Shown here one piece after another: positions 12,347-23,029 of a stretch of 64,000 bases of DNA; positions within the stretch are counted from its first letter, which is position 1; each line of letters starts with the position of its first letter. The notes beneath the pieces were generated by a model, which worked only from the letters and a program-made list of their open reading frames with translations, had not been told where the DNA came from and searched no databases. Source of the stretch: Meles meles. Lineage: Eukaryota > Chordata > Mammalia > Carnivora > Mustelidae. Made by a program: the position numbers and the translations under genes. The stretch spans positions 113,682,537-113,746,536 of the forward strand of contig NC_060087.1 of assembly GCF_922984935.1 (NCBI RefSeq), in the 5' to 3' direction.

Positions 12347-15300
12347 TTTAAATCAAGCTTTCTTTCATTCTTCCTTCCTCTTGAGTATCCTTTTTCCAAA
12401 AGTTAACTGCCTGGAATTGAATAGGTATTTTCCCATAATCTGCCAGGCAGAAATCAATGCGTAGCTGTACAAATTGTTCTAAAGTGACAACTAATTTAGG
12501 TACACATGCACGTGTGTGCTTCTGTGGATGTGCCGAGACCACTTGGGAACACCTTTACTTCTCACCTAAAATTAAGGTTCCTCTTCCCAGACTGCCTTTG
12601 CTTTCCCACCAATCTTTTAAAAACACTGTCACTCCACTTCATACGAAGTAGAAATAAATGATAGATTGATACTGTGTTTTTACTAGAATGAGCGGGGGGC
12701 GGGGGGGACACCTGTCTGATCCCTTTTAGGTCACATGGATGTCATTAACACTTGGTAATGGAATAGATATCTTATTTATCCTAGTTCTCAAAGTCGTCTT
12801 TCCGACACTGTCATTTGGCTGTCTTGAGGCGATAGAAAACCATTCAGGAAGAGGAGGGTGCCTTGGAAGCATCTGGTTTCCTTCAGATCTGAAAGCCCAC
12901 ATGAATACAGATCTAATTGGTTTCTTTTTGGTCATAATTTGTGTTTGTTTGTTGTTTGGCTTGTAATGAAAATTAAACTCCTTGCTCCCAAACACTGTTT
13001 ATTTTCCTAGAGGAAAAAGAAAGAAAATTGCCACCTCGTTTTATCTGAGGCACAAATATCTTTCTATTTTCAAAGTGACAACCGTATCACACACCTCAGA
13101 AAGAGCCCACAAAGAAACACAACTTCTGATTTCTGTTTTCTGACATTACCTATGCCGAGAACAGGGCTGGTGGGGGGAATCCATCTGTTCAGCCTATGAG
13201 ATGTGGTTTAAGGAAACACAACAGCTCCTCGGAAGAACTCTGAAGAAGGAAAGGTGACCGCAGCCTTGTGCTGTTTCAGACACTTGATAGTCTTAACATG
13301 GCAGTGACCATTATCTACCTTTAATTACATGATCAGATTACTTGTTAAACACGTATTGTAACTTACTCTTGTCTGCTGTGCCCCGGGCCCTGTTTGCCAT
13401 CCTATCAGACAACATTGTTTATTTTCCAACAGAAAAATCCCACCCCCTTCCTGAACGTCTTGTGCTATTAAGTAGGAGAAACTCAAGATTTTAGGAATGA
13501 AAATCTTTGTCACTTGATGGCTTCTTGCCCCCTTCCTCCCACCCCACCCCCCCCCCATCTCACATCTGAAGACTGCTGGGTAGAGAGCAAAACTGAATTT
13601 CAGACTACACTGTCAGCATCTGCACAGCAGCCAAGAGACTGTCACTGTTTCAGCACGTGCAGTGCAGTGGAGTCTCTAAAGACAAAACCTTCCCCCCAAC
13701 CCCCACCAAGCTGCTGTGGTTACTTTTTCCTACTGCAGAGCTGGGCCGATCATCAAACACCTACTGGTCAGAAAAATGAATTACACCTCTAAGGCACTTC
13801 CACAGAAGGCCAAGTGCTCTGTGTGCACCTTATTTACCTTCATTGTATCAGGGAATCAAAATGCAAAATTGAGGTTCAGTGAGAAGCAAACAGAATGCAG
13901 ACCCTCTCATCTACTTTACCAAATTTTTCGGTTCCTGCAAGTACACCAAAATGTACCGTTGCAATTAAAAGCTGGGCATGGAATCTGCTCCTTTGTGAGT
14001 TTACAAATGATTCATTCTTCTTTTTGATTCATTATCTCCTAAGTATCTACTCTGTGGGAGGCTTTGCTTAGGTAAAGGGTGGGCGCAAGGGAATACCAAA
14101 GATACTTAGGATACCAGCTCATAATCACAGGTTTTTATCCCCCTGAAAAAGCAGCTGTTGTCAAATGCGTGCAGTAGACAGTTGAGGGGGGAAAAGGGTA
14201 CTTTATAATAGTCCTGGGAATCATTATGAGTGCTTAAAGCAGCAAAGGAAATTAGAGAAATGAAGTAGCTCTCAGAAGTAGAGCAAAACATGCAGTCACC
14301 ACCTCTAGCCTCGCACTGTATCAATTCTCTCTCAAAATATTTTTTTTTCTGGCAAACCCCTTCACTGATGTTTTCACACAAGGTCTCCCATCTCATCACT
14401 GTATAAAGCTGCAGAATGCTAACTGACAAAATTTCCTCCTAATGCCTCTGACACTGGTTTATCTGGTCTATTCTGGCCCCAAGGTTTAGTGTTTGCACTG
14501 TTCTGTTTTTGTTTTTGTTTTTATTTTAAGGAAGCCTTTGGTCCAAAGTCATTCGGCAACAAGGTAGCTCATCAGGAGGCCAAGTTTGTTGAACTGGGAT
14601 CTAAGGCTCGAAGCACGAAAAACAGGAAAAGTTGGTTGTGGTCACCCTCAACCCCCTTCCCCGGGCAAGTGGGACACAGGATGCAGCTATCTACTTGCTC
14701 TACCGATGGGAGCTCTCCTTTCCGATGTGAACAATGAATCTCCCACACACTTTTCTCAAGGATCTGCAAACACTGATACAAAATTTCTTATATAGTAAAT
14801 TTCATTGTAAACAGTTCAGTTCTTCCTTTCTAGGCACACTGCAGCAGCTGGGCAGGAAAACTGCATTGCTCTGTAATAGGTGCAAAACAATCTCTTTGGC
14901 CCCTTCCCAGAAGCTGGCTAAATGTAATAGCGGGAGAGTCTACTAGGCAGGTGGATTCTACTGCTTGGAGAGATGTAAAAGTTGGACAGAGGCAGAATAA
15001 TACCAGCTGGCTATGGGCAAAAGCCCTTTTACACCACGTTTAGGGAAGTTTCCATAAACATCAAGGCATCCCCCAAAGGTACTGCATAATGGGGAAATTT
15101 TTTTTTTAAAACAACTTGAAAAAGTATTTAAACATTTGCATAGGCAAAAAAGGAAAATACAAAATATGAGTATAATCAGAAAAATCTGAGGTCTCTGGTA
15201 AGCCTGTCAATATCCCTTTTATCGGAGGAGGAAAAAAAAAAAAAAAAACCTTGGATGAATTGTATTAAGGATGCCTAGTCACCTGCATGGCTATTTCAAG

Positions 15301-15985
15301 AGTCTGCTTTCCAACCATTACATCAGTAATCACCCAGACTTATCGATTAAACCGGTCAACACAGGGAAAAAATAGCAGTCATTTCAAAATTAAATCTTGC
15401 AATAATTTTGTTTTAACTGATACTTTCTTGTGGAGTTAACACATGCGTAGAGCTAGGATACCAGCTCCTAATCATAGGCTTTATCCCACATGTGGGGATC
15501 CGAGCCCAATTAAGCAATTCAGGAACATTTAGGAAAAAAGAACTTCTCTAAAACACACTACCTTAATTACAGCAATGCAATAAGTTCACTCTCACTGTTG
15601 TAGCTATACATATCAATCAAAAGACAGTAGTCAGAAAAGCACACAGTAGGTCCACTACAGTAATGTTAACACCGCACAAATGAATCACCTGAATGCTAAG
15701 TTTCGTTACTCCTCTTGATTTAATGGCTTTTCCTTACCATAAGAGGTGTGTGAATGCTAAAAATAAAGTCACCTTTTTACCAGTCCCCTAAGATCTATCC
15801 TCATGCCCTTCAGATGCCGGTAGTAAAAGCAAGCTGCCAAACGTGTCCATCCAGAGCGGGAAAAGACACGGCTCCGCAAGGAAGCTGCAGCGCTGCTCAC
15901 AACAGCGCATGAACATGGGGAAATTAGTCGGTAAAAACATTTGCTGATGATATGCCACGCAAGAAATTCCTTTAAATTACAAATA
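12345..15985. other. Single-copy flank of the CpG island
   Basis: Contains no recognised transposon. It holds the second copy of the 88-bp duplication (13,784-13,871), both copies of a 35-bp repeated block (14,106-14,140 and 15,454-15,488), a G-run at 12,692-12,708 and a C-run near 13,545-13,556. Likely first intron or proximal regulatory DNA if the minus-strand gene model at 16.2-17.8 kb is right. Confidence 0.5.
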
Positions 15986-16208
15986 CACATATATATATAA
16001 AGGAAGACGAACACGCAGGAAAAGGTAGAAAAAACGAAAAACGGCAACGGGAAGAAGCAAGATCAAAGCCCTAAAATTGCACCAAAGTTGCAGGATTACT
16101 TTTCCTTCTATTGCCACTTGAAAAACTAAAGTTTAAAAGACATTTTCTTTCGCTAGCGTCCTAGGAAGGCAGCCACTCTCACAAACCCCAACTCCTCTCC
16201 AGCCTTAC

Positions 16209-16393
16209 CTTCTGCTTCGAGCGCAAACCCAGGGGCTAAGGGGTCCTGCTATCAGCGGCAGTGGCGGGGGCAGCAGCAGCGACAGCCGCACATGCCATCT
16301 GTTAGAGGCAGAAGCAAAGGCAGCGCTGCGCGAGGTGGCCCCGGTGCCGGGAGAGCCTTTAGCAGGGGTGCGTACTGAATGCCGCCATTTTAA
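16209..16393 (-). other. Predicted non-coding first exon of an unidentified minus-strand gene
   Basis: On the minus strand the order is: GC box (16,434-16,441), TATA-like 'gcttatatct' (16,424-16,415), a predicted start near 16,393, a YY1 consensus AAAATGGCGGC at 16,391-16,381, then about 180 nt ending in GCAGAAG|GTAAGG, a near-ideal splice donor with exon end at 16,209. YY1 sites in this orientation just inside the transcript are typical of mammalian promoters. Short upstream ORFs (ATG at 16,388, 9 codons; ATG at 16,298, 20 codons) stop before the donor, so the exon looks like 5' UTR. The start point is inferred, not observed, and the downstream exons were not found. Confidence 0.5.
16236..16298 (-). 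CDS. Candidate upstream ORF (20 codons) in predicted exon 1
   Basis: An ATG with G at +4 opens a 20-codon Ala-rich frame that ends in TAG before the donor at 16,209. If the exon is real this is an upstream ORF that could dampen translation of the main ORF. It may equally be a chance frame in GC-rich DNA. Confidence 0.2.
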   Translation of the reverse strand: MACAAVAAAAPATAADSRTP

Positions 16394-16898
16394 AGCGAGC
16401 CTCCTGAAATCATTAGATATAAGCAAATTAAAGCCCGCCCCACCTACAGAACTTCATGGCTGGGACGTGCAACCCTGCTCCGAGTCGCCGCTGTGGGGTG
16501 TAAAACGTCAAGGCGAGAGACGCGCGCACGGGGACTCCGGGACGGAGGTGACGATCCCTGCGCTCCCCCAGCTTCCCCCCGGTCCCGGGCTCCCGCGAAC
16601 CTCCCTTCAAGCCCTGAGGCCAGGAGATTTTCTTTGGCTCCCCAGCGCAGGCGGTCGGTGAGGAGGGGTCCCAAGCCGGGGCAGGCCGGCGCGCTGGGGT
16701 ACAGGGGGCGCCCGGTCCGGCCACCCCCCACCCCCGCCACCCGGGCTCTTGGTTCAGTCCGCGCGCGGAGCACACCTCGGCGCTCCGGGTCCCCTCTCGG
16801 CGGCGGGCGTGGGGTTCCCGCCCGGGCTAGCTGGCTGCCATGGCAACCCCGGCCCCAACCCCGCCCGGCCGAGCCCGCCGCCGCCGCCGCTGGTCCTT

Positions 16899-16901
16899 AC
16901 C
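16899..16901 (-). other. Candidate alternative first-exon splice donor
   Basis: Minus-strand GCGGG|GTAAGG, with exon end at 16,901, lies in the island upstream of the 16,209 donor. The +1 to +6 match is strong, but the exon-side G instead of the usual CAG/AAG makes it the weakest of the four. Confidence 0.3.
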
Positions 16902-17145
16902 CCGCGCACCCCTCGGTGTCCCGCGCCCCGCGACCGGCCAGCAGGACGCGCCGCGGCGACCGCGCCGCTGGTGGGGGTGGGGGCTTCGGCCACCCAAACG
17001 GCAACTCGCGCGCAACTCCGCGGGCCGGTGGAGTGGCGCGCGGGCGGTGGGAGCGCGGGGCTGGCCCTTGGCAGCCCGGCCCCGCCCTGCCCGGCCAGGT
17101 AGCGCCCGCGCGCCCCGCTCCTCCGCCGCCGCCGCCGCCAACCTT

Positions 17146-17148
17146 ACC
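17146..17148 (-). other. Candidate alternative first-exon splice donor
   Basis: Minus-strand CGCCAG|GTAAGG, exon end 17,148, is an almost perfect donor. Sequence upstream (17,150-17,500) is GC-rich and could contain a first exon beginning near 17,350-17,500. Frames into the donor are open but low-complexity. Confidence 0.45.
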
Positions 17149-17731
17149 TGGCGCGCGGCGCGCTGCTCCTGGCCCCGGCTGGCAGCTGCGGACCCGGTGG
17201 CAGTCAGGCGGCGGGCGCCCCAGCTCCCGCGCCCACCGGCGCCTGTCCTCCGCCTCCTTCCCGCCGCTCCCAAAGAGCGCCAAAAGTCGAGCTCCCGCGC
17301 CGAGTGCGGGCACTTTCTTCCTGCAGGGCGCCGCTCGGTCTCCAAATGTATTCTTTGTGTGCTCCGTTCGTTCGTGCGTGGTTCTCAGAGAGCGCCGCGC
17401 GGGCTTTATTCTCAGGGGGTGTGGCGCCTCGCCCCCCAAACCCGGCGGCCCAGCCCACGCTGCAAACGCTCTTTGTCGTTTCTTTATTAAGGGAACGGGG
17501 GACAAATCATAACGCTCAGGTTTTACAAAAGCGAAAACAAACAGAGCTCGCACACATCCCTGGCGAGGGGGCAGGGAGGCGGCAAAGTTTCTGGAGCTTC
17601 AGAAACTGGAGTGCCCATGAGAAATGCAGTGTGGTTCAAAGCTGTATGCTTAGAGTCACTGCAGATACGGGCAAAGAGAGACAGGTAATTTCAAAAACGA
17701 CCTTAGTCAGTAAATGTGTCGGCTCACTGAA

Positions 17732-17770
17732 GACCAATAAATAAATAAATAAATAAATAAATAAAAAAAA
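17732..17770. repeat. (AAAT)n microsatellite with A-tail
   Basis: Seven to eight AAAT units followed by A7, directly beside the CpG island. It looks like a free-standing tetranucleotide repeat, because no SINE body is attached. Confidence 0.9.
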
Positions 17771-17776
17771 TTACTC

Positions 17777-17779
17777 ACC
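17777..17779 (-). other. Candidate distal alternative first-exon splice donor
   Basis: Minus-strand GCAGCTG|GTGAGTAA, exon end 17,779, is a strong donor 300 bp outside the island. The putative intron immediately enters the AAAT tract at 17,735-17,765, so tract length changes would sit within about 15-40 nt of the splice site. Confidence 0.35.
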
Positions 17780-19515
17780 AGCTGCCTTCGTGGGACTTCC
17801 CTTCTATAAAAGCCCCAATCCTTTATTTCCCTTTAAGAACCCCAGACAGGGAAAGGTTGATCCCGTGCCAATAGCTCCCCTTCTTCGATGGAGTTTGAAG
17901 GATAGCAAGAGTCCTAAAATAGGGTCCCAGATACTTGTGAATGGGAAGTGGACAAAGCCGATGAAATTTTATATTTTGATTAAAAAACGTGCATCTGGGC
18001 AGCTAAATTACCAGTTTTGATCTAATGCAAGTGTAATAGGAACACCAGCTGTCCCTTAATTAGAGCGCCTCAATAATAAACGCGTGCTTTTATTTAATTT
18101 TATGAGAACAATTGTAGTTAACATACGCATATGCGAGAGCCTCTCGGTGACAAGCTCATAGCAATTCATGGGCTGCTCTCCTGCCATGAATTGCTTCACC
18201 CCAATACAGAGATCTACTCCGTGCGCTCCAGAAAGTGCAGAAAAACGTCACAGGAGCCGTGGAAGTTGCAGTTATGTTGAGAAGCGGAGTGAATTCTCAG
18301 GCTGATTATATTCTTTAGTTCTGGCGGACTGAACCCAGTAGAATCGTCCAGCTAATTTTAGGCAAGAAATGAATGTCTGTTTGTTAAATGCCAGATAATA
18401 GTAGGAGCGGGATCCTAATGGTTGGAAAGAGAACACTGGCACAAACTGCCCTTTAAATAATTGAGACACCCCTCCCCCCAAGGCATTTGGCAATCCCTGT
18501 GAAAGTTACCGTACAATGTGCCGGGACAGTGTCTGACACTTTTTGGTAGTCATGGGTAGAATCCTAGCATAAGTCAAACAGAAGGCAGGAGTTTCTAGTT
18601 ATTTGGGGAAAAAAAAGGAAAAAAAAAAGAAAAAAACTAATTCCTAACCCCCTCTGCCCACCTCCTTCGGAGCTTGCCAAATTCCCTGCACTACTCTAAA
18701 AGTCAAACTTGGCTGCCCTATAGGAAGTGGCTTTGGCAGTCCAGGAACTACCATAACTAAAAGTAGGAGGTGTTGGCTACCACAGTAGTCTGGAGGGAAG
18801 GGCAAGGCTGACTTCTATAATTTTATACCCAGTGATCTAACAAATGAGGAACTGTTATCACAGTGAGTCAACAAAGTAGTCTTTATACTGAACGTAACCC
18901 GGGTCAACGCTGGTGCATTTACCTCTGTCCACCATTGCAAACCACATCTCCTGTGGGGCACTCCAGGTTTCCCTGATCCCACACAAGCTGGCTCGATTTT
19001 ATTGTTACTGCATTGGTGACATAGTTGTTTTATTATAAATGTGTAAGGTCATAAATAGGTCAATTTGTAGCTCTCAGGATAGCATAGCTTCAACCTATTC
19101 TTTTGTTGGCTGTGTCTGACCAGCACAAGTTGCAAATGAGACTTTATTATTCTCTCTTGTCCACACAGGAGAGGAAGACAGTCTTGTAAACAAATTTTAG
19201 CCCCTTAAATTGTACTCCTTGTACCCAGGCTGGTACGTCCCCCATAAATGAAGGTAGGCAAATTTCCATGTCACCAGGCCCCTGGGGAGTGCTCTCAAAG
19301 ACAGTGGGAAATTGCTGTCGCCTCCCCTCAGCACTGTAAAAGGGCAGATTTGCTCTTTAGAGTGGGCTCACGTTGGGAATTACTTTCCACTTTAGTAGTT
19401 AGAGCTACCCAACATTTTGTTTCTTCCCCCTTAGGCATGATTGGGGGCAGGACCTGGGAACAATCAAGTTGTGCACTGACTGAGCACAAGATGACTTCTT
19501 AATGTATATACATTA
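17780..19515. other. Single-copy DNA with candidate conserved element
   Basis: The stretch 18,025-18,200 combines TTAATTAG, AATAATAAACG, TTTTATG, GTTAAC and CATATG motifs with three perfect inverted repeats (see next entry). Also holds an A-rich run at 18,606-18,640. No transposon or exon recognised elsewhere. Confidence 0.5.
18126..18195. promoter_or_regulatory. Cluster of perfect inverted repeats in a homeobox-rich block
   Basis: Three perfect inverted repeats in 70 bp: CGCATATGCG (18,126-18,135); CGAGAG-C-CTCTCG (18,134-18,146); and 12-bp arms AGCAATTCATGG / CCATGAATTGCT (18,160-18,171 and 18,184-18,195) around a 12-nt loop. This could be a cruciform, a pair of dimeric factor sites or a structured RNA. 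It is shorter than a microRNA precursor. The flanking TAATTA and GTTAAC motifs favour a regulatory DNA element. Confidence 0.4.
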
Positions 19516-19529
19516 TAGTCTCTGAATTC

Positions 19530-19744
19530 GTTTTCTTTTTTTTAAGATTTTATTTATTCATTTGTCAGAGAGAGGAGAGAGAGAGAGAGAGCACCCACAG
19601 GGAGGGAGAGCGGCAGGCAGAGGAAGAAGCAGACTCCCCGCTAAGCAGGGAGTCCAGTACAATGCAGGACTCCATCCCAGGACCCTGAGATCATGACATG
19701 AGCCGAAGGCAGATGCTCAATGGACTGAGCCACCCAGATGCCCC
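19530..19744 (-). mobile_element. Carnivore SINEC, antisense
   Basis: Head at the right ('gactgagccacccag') and T-run/tail at the left. Perfect target duplications 'tagtctctgaattc' at 19,516-19,529 and 19,745-19,758. The body has a GA-rich expansion (19,567-19,592). Confidence 0.96.
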
Positions 19745-19759
19745 TAGTCTCTGAATTCT

Positions 19760-20780
19760 TTCCCTTGCTCCCCCATTGCATTTTGGGCTAGTCTTGGAAC
19801 CACTACTCCTGGGGGATCTTCGATGGTAAGCACCTCCCAACACCTGGATTTAAATTTTCAGTCCTGTCCTTTTGCCCCAGCCAGTCAAACAGAGGTGTGT
19901 AAAGCAAACATTTAAATACACTGAGGGAACACGCTCCTGTGCTCTACGTCTTAATGCTTGAGCATCAAGTAACGGACGTTTACACAGACAGATGTAAGGC
20001 TAAAACTCCAGAATAGGATATAGCAGCCTCTCGAGTGATACATTCTTCCAAGAAATGTAATTAACTTTGAGGCGGGAAAGAATTCTCAAATTTATGTAAC
20101 CGTTTAGTAACAGAAGGATTGCCACAACCTAAGGAATGTTGCTGTGTTTCCAAAGAAGCTGGATGGGTAGAGCTCTTGAACTCTCAATCTATCCTACCAA
20201 AATGACCCTTTCACTTCTGTCAAGGCATAGAACTTATTTATTATTCCCTTTAAAAGAGTGTCAATGGAAACTATTGGACATTCGGGCAGAGTCATGCTAT
20301 GCCCAGAAGGTGAAGGATCTTCCTCTTCTTTTGAACCTGTAGAATTGTGCTCACCAGGTTAGTACTAATAGCAAATAGCTGAGTCCCTTTGCTGCTGCTC
20401 TGTTCTTGCAATGTCTCAACCAGCTGAAGCCTCACACCAGCATTTGTGGTCACTCCACACAGAAACCTCTGGCCATTTAAGGGGGGGATGAATAGCTACA
20501 AGACATTGATTATTCATCCATTTCTGGAGATCTTTTTCATTTGGAGTTGGGAAATCAGGGTTTGGGATTCACTCAAATGTTCTGACTAATAAACGGTGGG
20601 GAGGGTGGGTGGAAAGCAGAACTGGGTTGTCAGAAAGGTTTAGATGATCCAAGAAATGTAAATATTTTAATCAAAATGCTTCTTCTAAAATACAGCAACT
20701 TATTAAAATAAATTAAAGCCTGGATGGAGTATTGTTTAATCCCGGTAATGTACAGACGACTTCTGCCAAAAGTCCGTATT
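19760..20780. other. Single-copy stretch, nothing recognised
   Basis: About 1 kb without recognisable repeat, RNA gene or exon. A 68-codon frame at 20,136-20,342 has no recognised similarity. The right-hand end (from about 20,690) may already be the left flank of the old L1 that follows. Confidence 0.5.
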
Positions 20781-20782
20781 AC

Positions 20783-20966
20783 GGGACCGCCCGGGTGGCT
20801 CAGTTGGTTGAGCATCAGCCTCTTGGTTTTGGCTCAGGTCATGACCTTGGGGCCCCGAGATCAAGAGGGCATCGGGCTCTGCACTCAATGGGGAGTCTGC
20901 TTGAGATTCTCTCTCCCTCTCTGCCTGTCCCTCCTGCCTCAGATAAGTAAATGTATCTTTAAAAAT
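20783..20966 (+). mobile_element. Older carnivore SINEC variant, sense
   Basis: Head 'gggtggctcagttggttgag' and CT-rich body with a shorter right arm and reduced A-tail. It is more diverged than most copies. Flanking 'gtattac/atattatg' is at best a weak duplication. It sits at the left edge of an old L1 block. Confidence 0.9.
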
Positions 20967-23010
20967 CAATATTATGGCAAAAACGCCATGACCATCTCAG
21001 TCAATGCAAAAAAAGCATTTGATAAAAATCCAACTTCTTTTTATGGTTAACATCTTTTAAGTACAGCAATAGTGAACTACCTTCTTAACATCATAAAGGA
21101 TGTAAATTCAAAAAGGAAAGAACTAATCTCCTACCAATTGGAAAAACAAAGTCAGTCCCTATAAAAACAGGACCAAAACAAGGGAGCTTTTATTCATTTA
21201 TAAGTTCAGTGTTTCTGAGAAATTCTTATTTTGGTAATAAGGTATGAAAACAAATTAGAGGCAAACATTGGATAGGAAGAAATTAAAGATAGAGAACATT
21301 TTAGACAACATTAGAATATACCTAGAAAAGCCACAGACTTAACTTGAAGCCTTTAGACAGGGCTATAGAGTTCACAAAATACAAGATAAGTAATCTTGGA
21401 AAGCCAGTTAAATATCTATCAATAAACCAACAAAAAGGAGAAGTAACACATTTACAATAAAGCAAAAACATTAAAGTATTTGGAGAAAAAGTAAATATAC
21501 AAAAGGATGTGAGAAAAAGACATAATATGACATCATCATTACAGAAATCAGGAAAAACGTGAGTAAGTAAAGTCACACTCCATTTCTGAATGGGAAGGCA
21601 GTAGTATGAAGCTGGTACTTCTTCACTGGTTGATTTATAGATGTAAACAATTCAAATAAAGACATCTCTTATTTCAAAAACATTACCACATTAATTTTCA
21701 GTAACAACTGCACATGACTGTCCTAGTGAAAGCGATGTCTAGCAGAAGTAGTAAATAGTAGAATGTATTATAAATTAACACCGGTTAAAAGGGCAGAATT
21801 CCGACACAAATCATAAATATCCATCAATAAAGGCCATGGTGAGACCAGGAAAAGGCTGCAACACACAGAAGAACTGAATGTTTGATGAACAAAGCCTAAC
21901 AAAACAATGGGGGAAAGCACTGATTATTTGGTAAATTCACCTGGGGTAACTGGTGGTCAATATGGAGAAAAAATAACATAAGCCTTTACCTCTTACCATA
22001 TGTAATGATTCTTTCTGCCTGAATAAAAAATTAACCATAGATTAGAGTGTATAACTCAACTATAGGAATTTTTTTAAAAAGATTTTATTTATTTATTTGA
22101 CAGAGAGCGATCACAAGAAGGCAGAGAGGCAGGCAGAGAGAGAGAGGGAAGCAGGCTCCATCCCAGGATTCAGACCATGACCTGAGCCGAAGGCAGAGGC
22201 TTAACCCACTGAGCCACCCAGGCGTCCCAAATATAGGAATTTTTAAAGTTCTGTAGTGATAGAAAACATTGCAAAGGAAAGACTGGTCAGAGAGCACAAC
22301 ATAATACAAAAATATAAAAGCATTATCAAAACTAAGATTAAGTGGTGGAAATGCTAAGAAGATGCTGGATAAATGAATAGCATCTAAACTATATACAACG
22401 GTGCTATAATTTCAAGACCATTACCAGATCCCAATGGAACAGACGGTCAAAGAGTATCATCTCCCTAGAAGAAATACATGGAGTTCCAACTAGGAGGCAT
22501 CATTTGGTACTTGAGGTAATCGCCAAAAATAATTTCACAAAACCTGAAACTATACAGGCTCTGGAAGAAAAGACTGATTCAAGTAACTGATGGCATTTTA
22601 AAATTGGTTAAGAATCATAAAAATGTTCATAGTCCTTGAACCAAGGAGCCCAATTCTGGGAAATTATCCCAACAGAATTATTCAAAAGAAGAAGAAAAAA
22701 GCAGCCTTCGTTTTAATATCAAAAAGCCTTAAAACAACCTAAATATCCAATAATAGGGGGATGATTGAGCTATTTATTATATATTAATGCAGCGAAATTA
22801 TTTGAACACTGTAGAAAAACAGAAAATTGTACAGTAAATAACACTAATGAAAGGTTAGGATGCAAAACTATATTTTCCAGTTGATTGCATCCATGAGTAT
22901 TCATAAGATTTGTACCTAGGTTTTTTTTTAAGCTAATACTGGGGACCTTTAAAAGATTTTCTTTTTACATTTTGGTAATCTGTCTAATAAAACACTATTA
23001 AACTGGAGAA
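20967..23010 (+). mobile_element. Old degenerate L1, sense, ORF2 and 3' region
   Basis: Text such as 'catctcagtcaatgcaaaaa' and 'agcatttgataaaaatccaa' is L1 ORF2 (reverse transcriptase) in the plus sense. The block runs through typical ORF2 and 3' sequence to about 23,010 with many stops and indels, so it is a fossil. It is interrupted by a younger SINE at 22,077-22,229. Confidence 0.75.
22077..22229 (-). mobile_element. Carnivore SINEC, antisense, internally deleted
   Basis: Head at right ('cactgagccacccaggcgtc') and tail at left, but about 30-40 bp between the GA-rich tract and the B box are missing. Duplications 'tataggaattttt' at 22,061 and 22,232 flank it. Inserted into the old L1. Confidence 0.95.
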
Positions 23011-23029
23011 GTAATTATTTCAGTGTGAG

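Larger units (their letters stand above)
16200..17480. promoter_or_regulatory. CpG island promoter region
   Basis: About 1.3 kb of very GC-rich sequence crowded with CpG, GC boxes, GCC-trinucleotide runs and no transposons, while the sequence on both sides is AT-rich and CpG-poor. In mammals such islands mark constitutive or developmental promoters. Several strong splice donors read on the minus strand (16,209; 16,901; 17,148; also 17,779 just outside), implying transcription toward lower coordinates from multiple start sites. Open frames of 100-340 codons in all six frames reflect the GC composition (few stop codons), encode Ala/Pro/Arg/Gly-rich low-complexity peptides and are not supported as proteins. 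I cannot identify the gene. Confidence 0.9.

Noticed and set aside
15988..16004. TATA box for a plus-strand promoter ('atatatatataaagg')
   Set aside because: It is part of an AT dinucleotide run outside the island, with no plus-strand exon or strong donor downstream.
16493..17512. Open frame of 339 codons (and several over 100) across the CpG island on both strands
   Set aside because: All six frames stay open because stop codons are rare in GC-rich DNA. The peptides are Ala/Pro/Arg/Gly-rich, show no domain, and cross several splice donors.
18160..18195. microRNA precursor
   Set aside because: The stem is 12 bp with a 12-nt loop, too short for a Drosha substrate. Kept only as an inverted-repeat finding.
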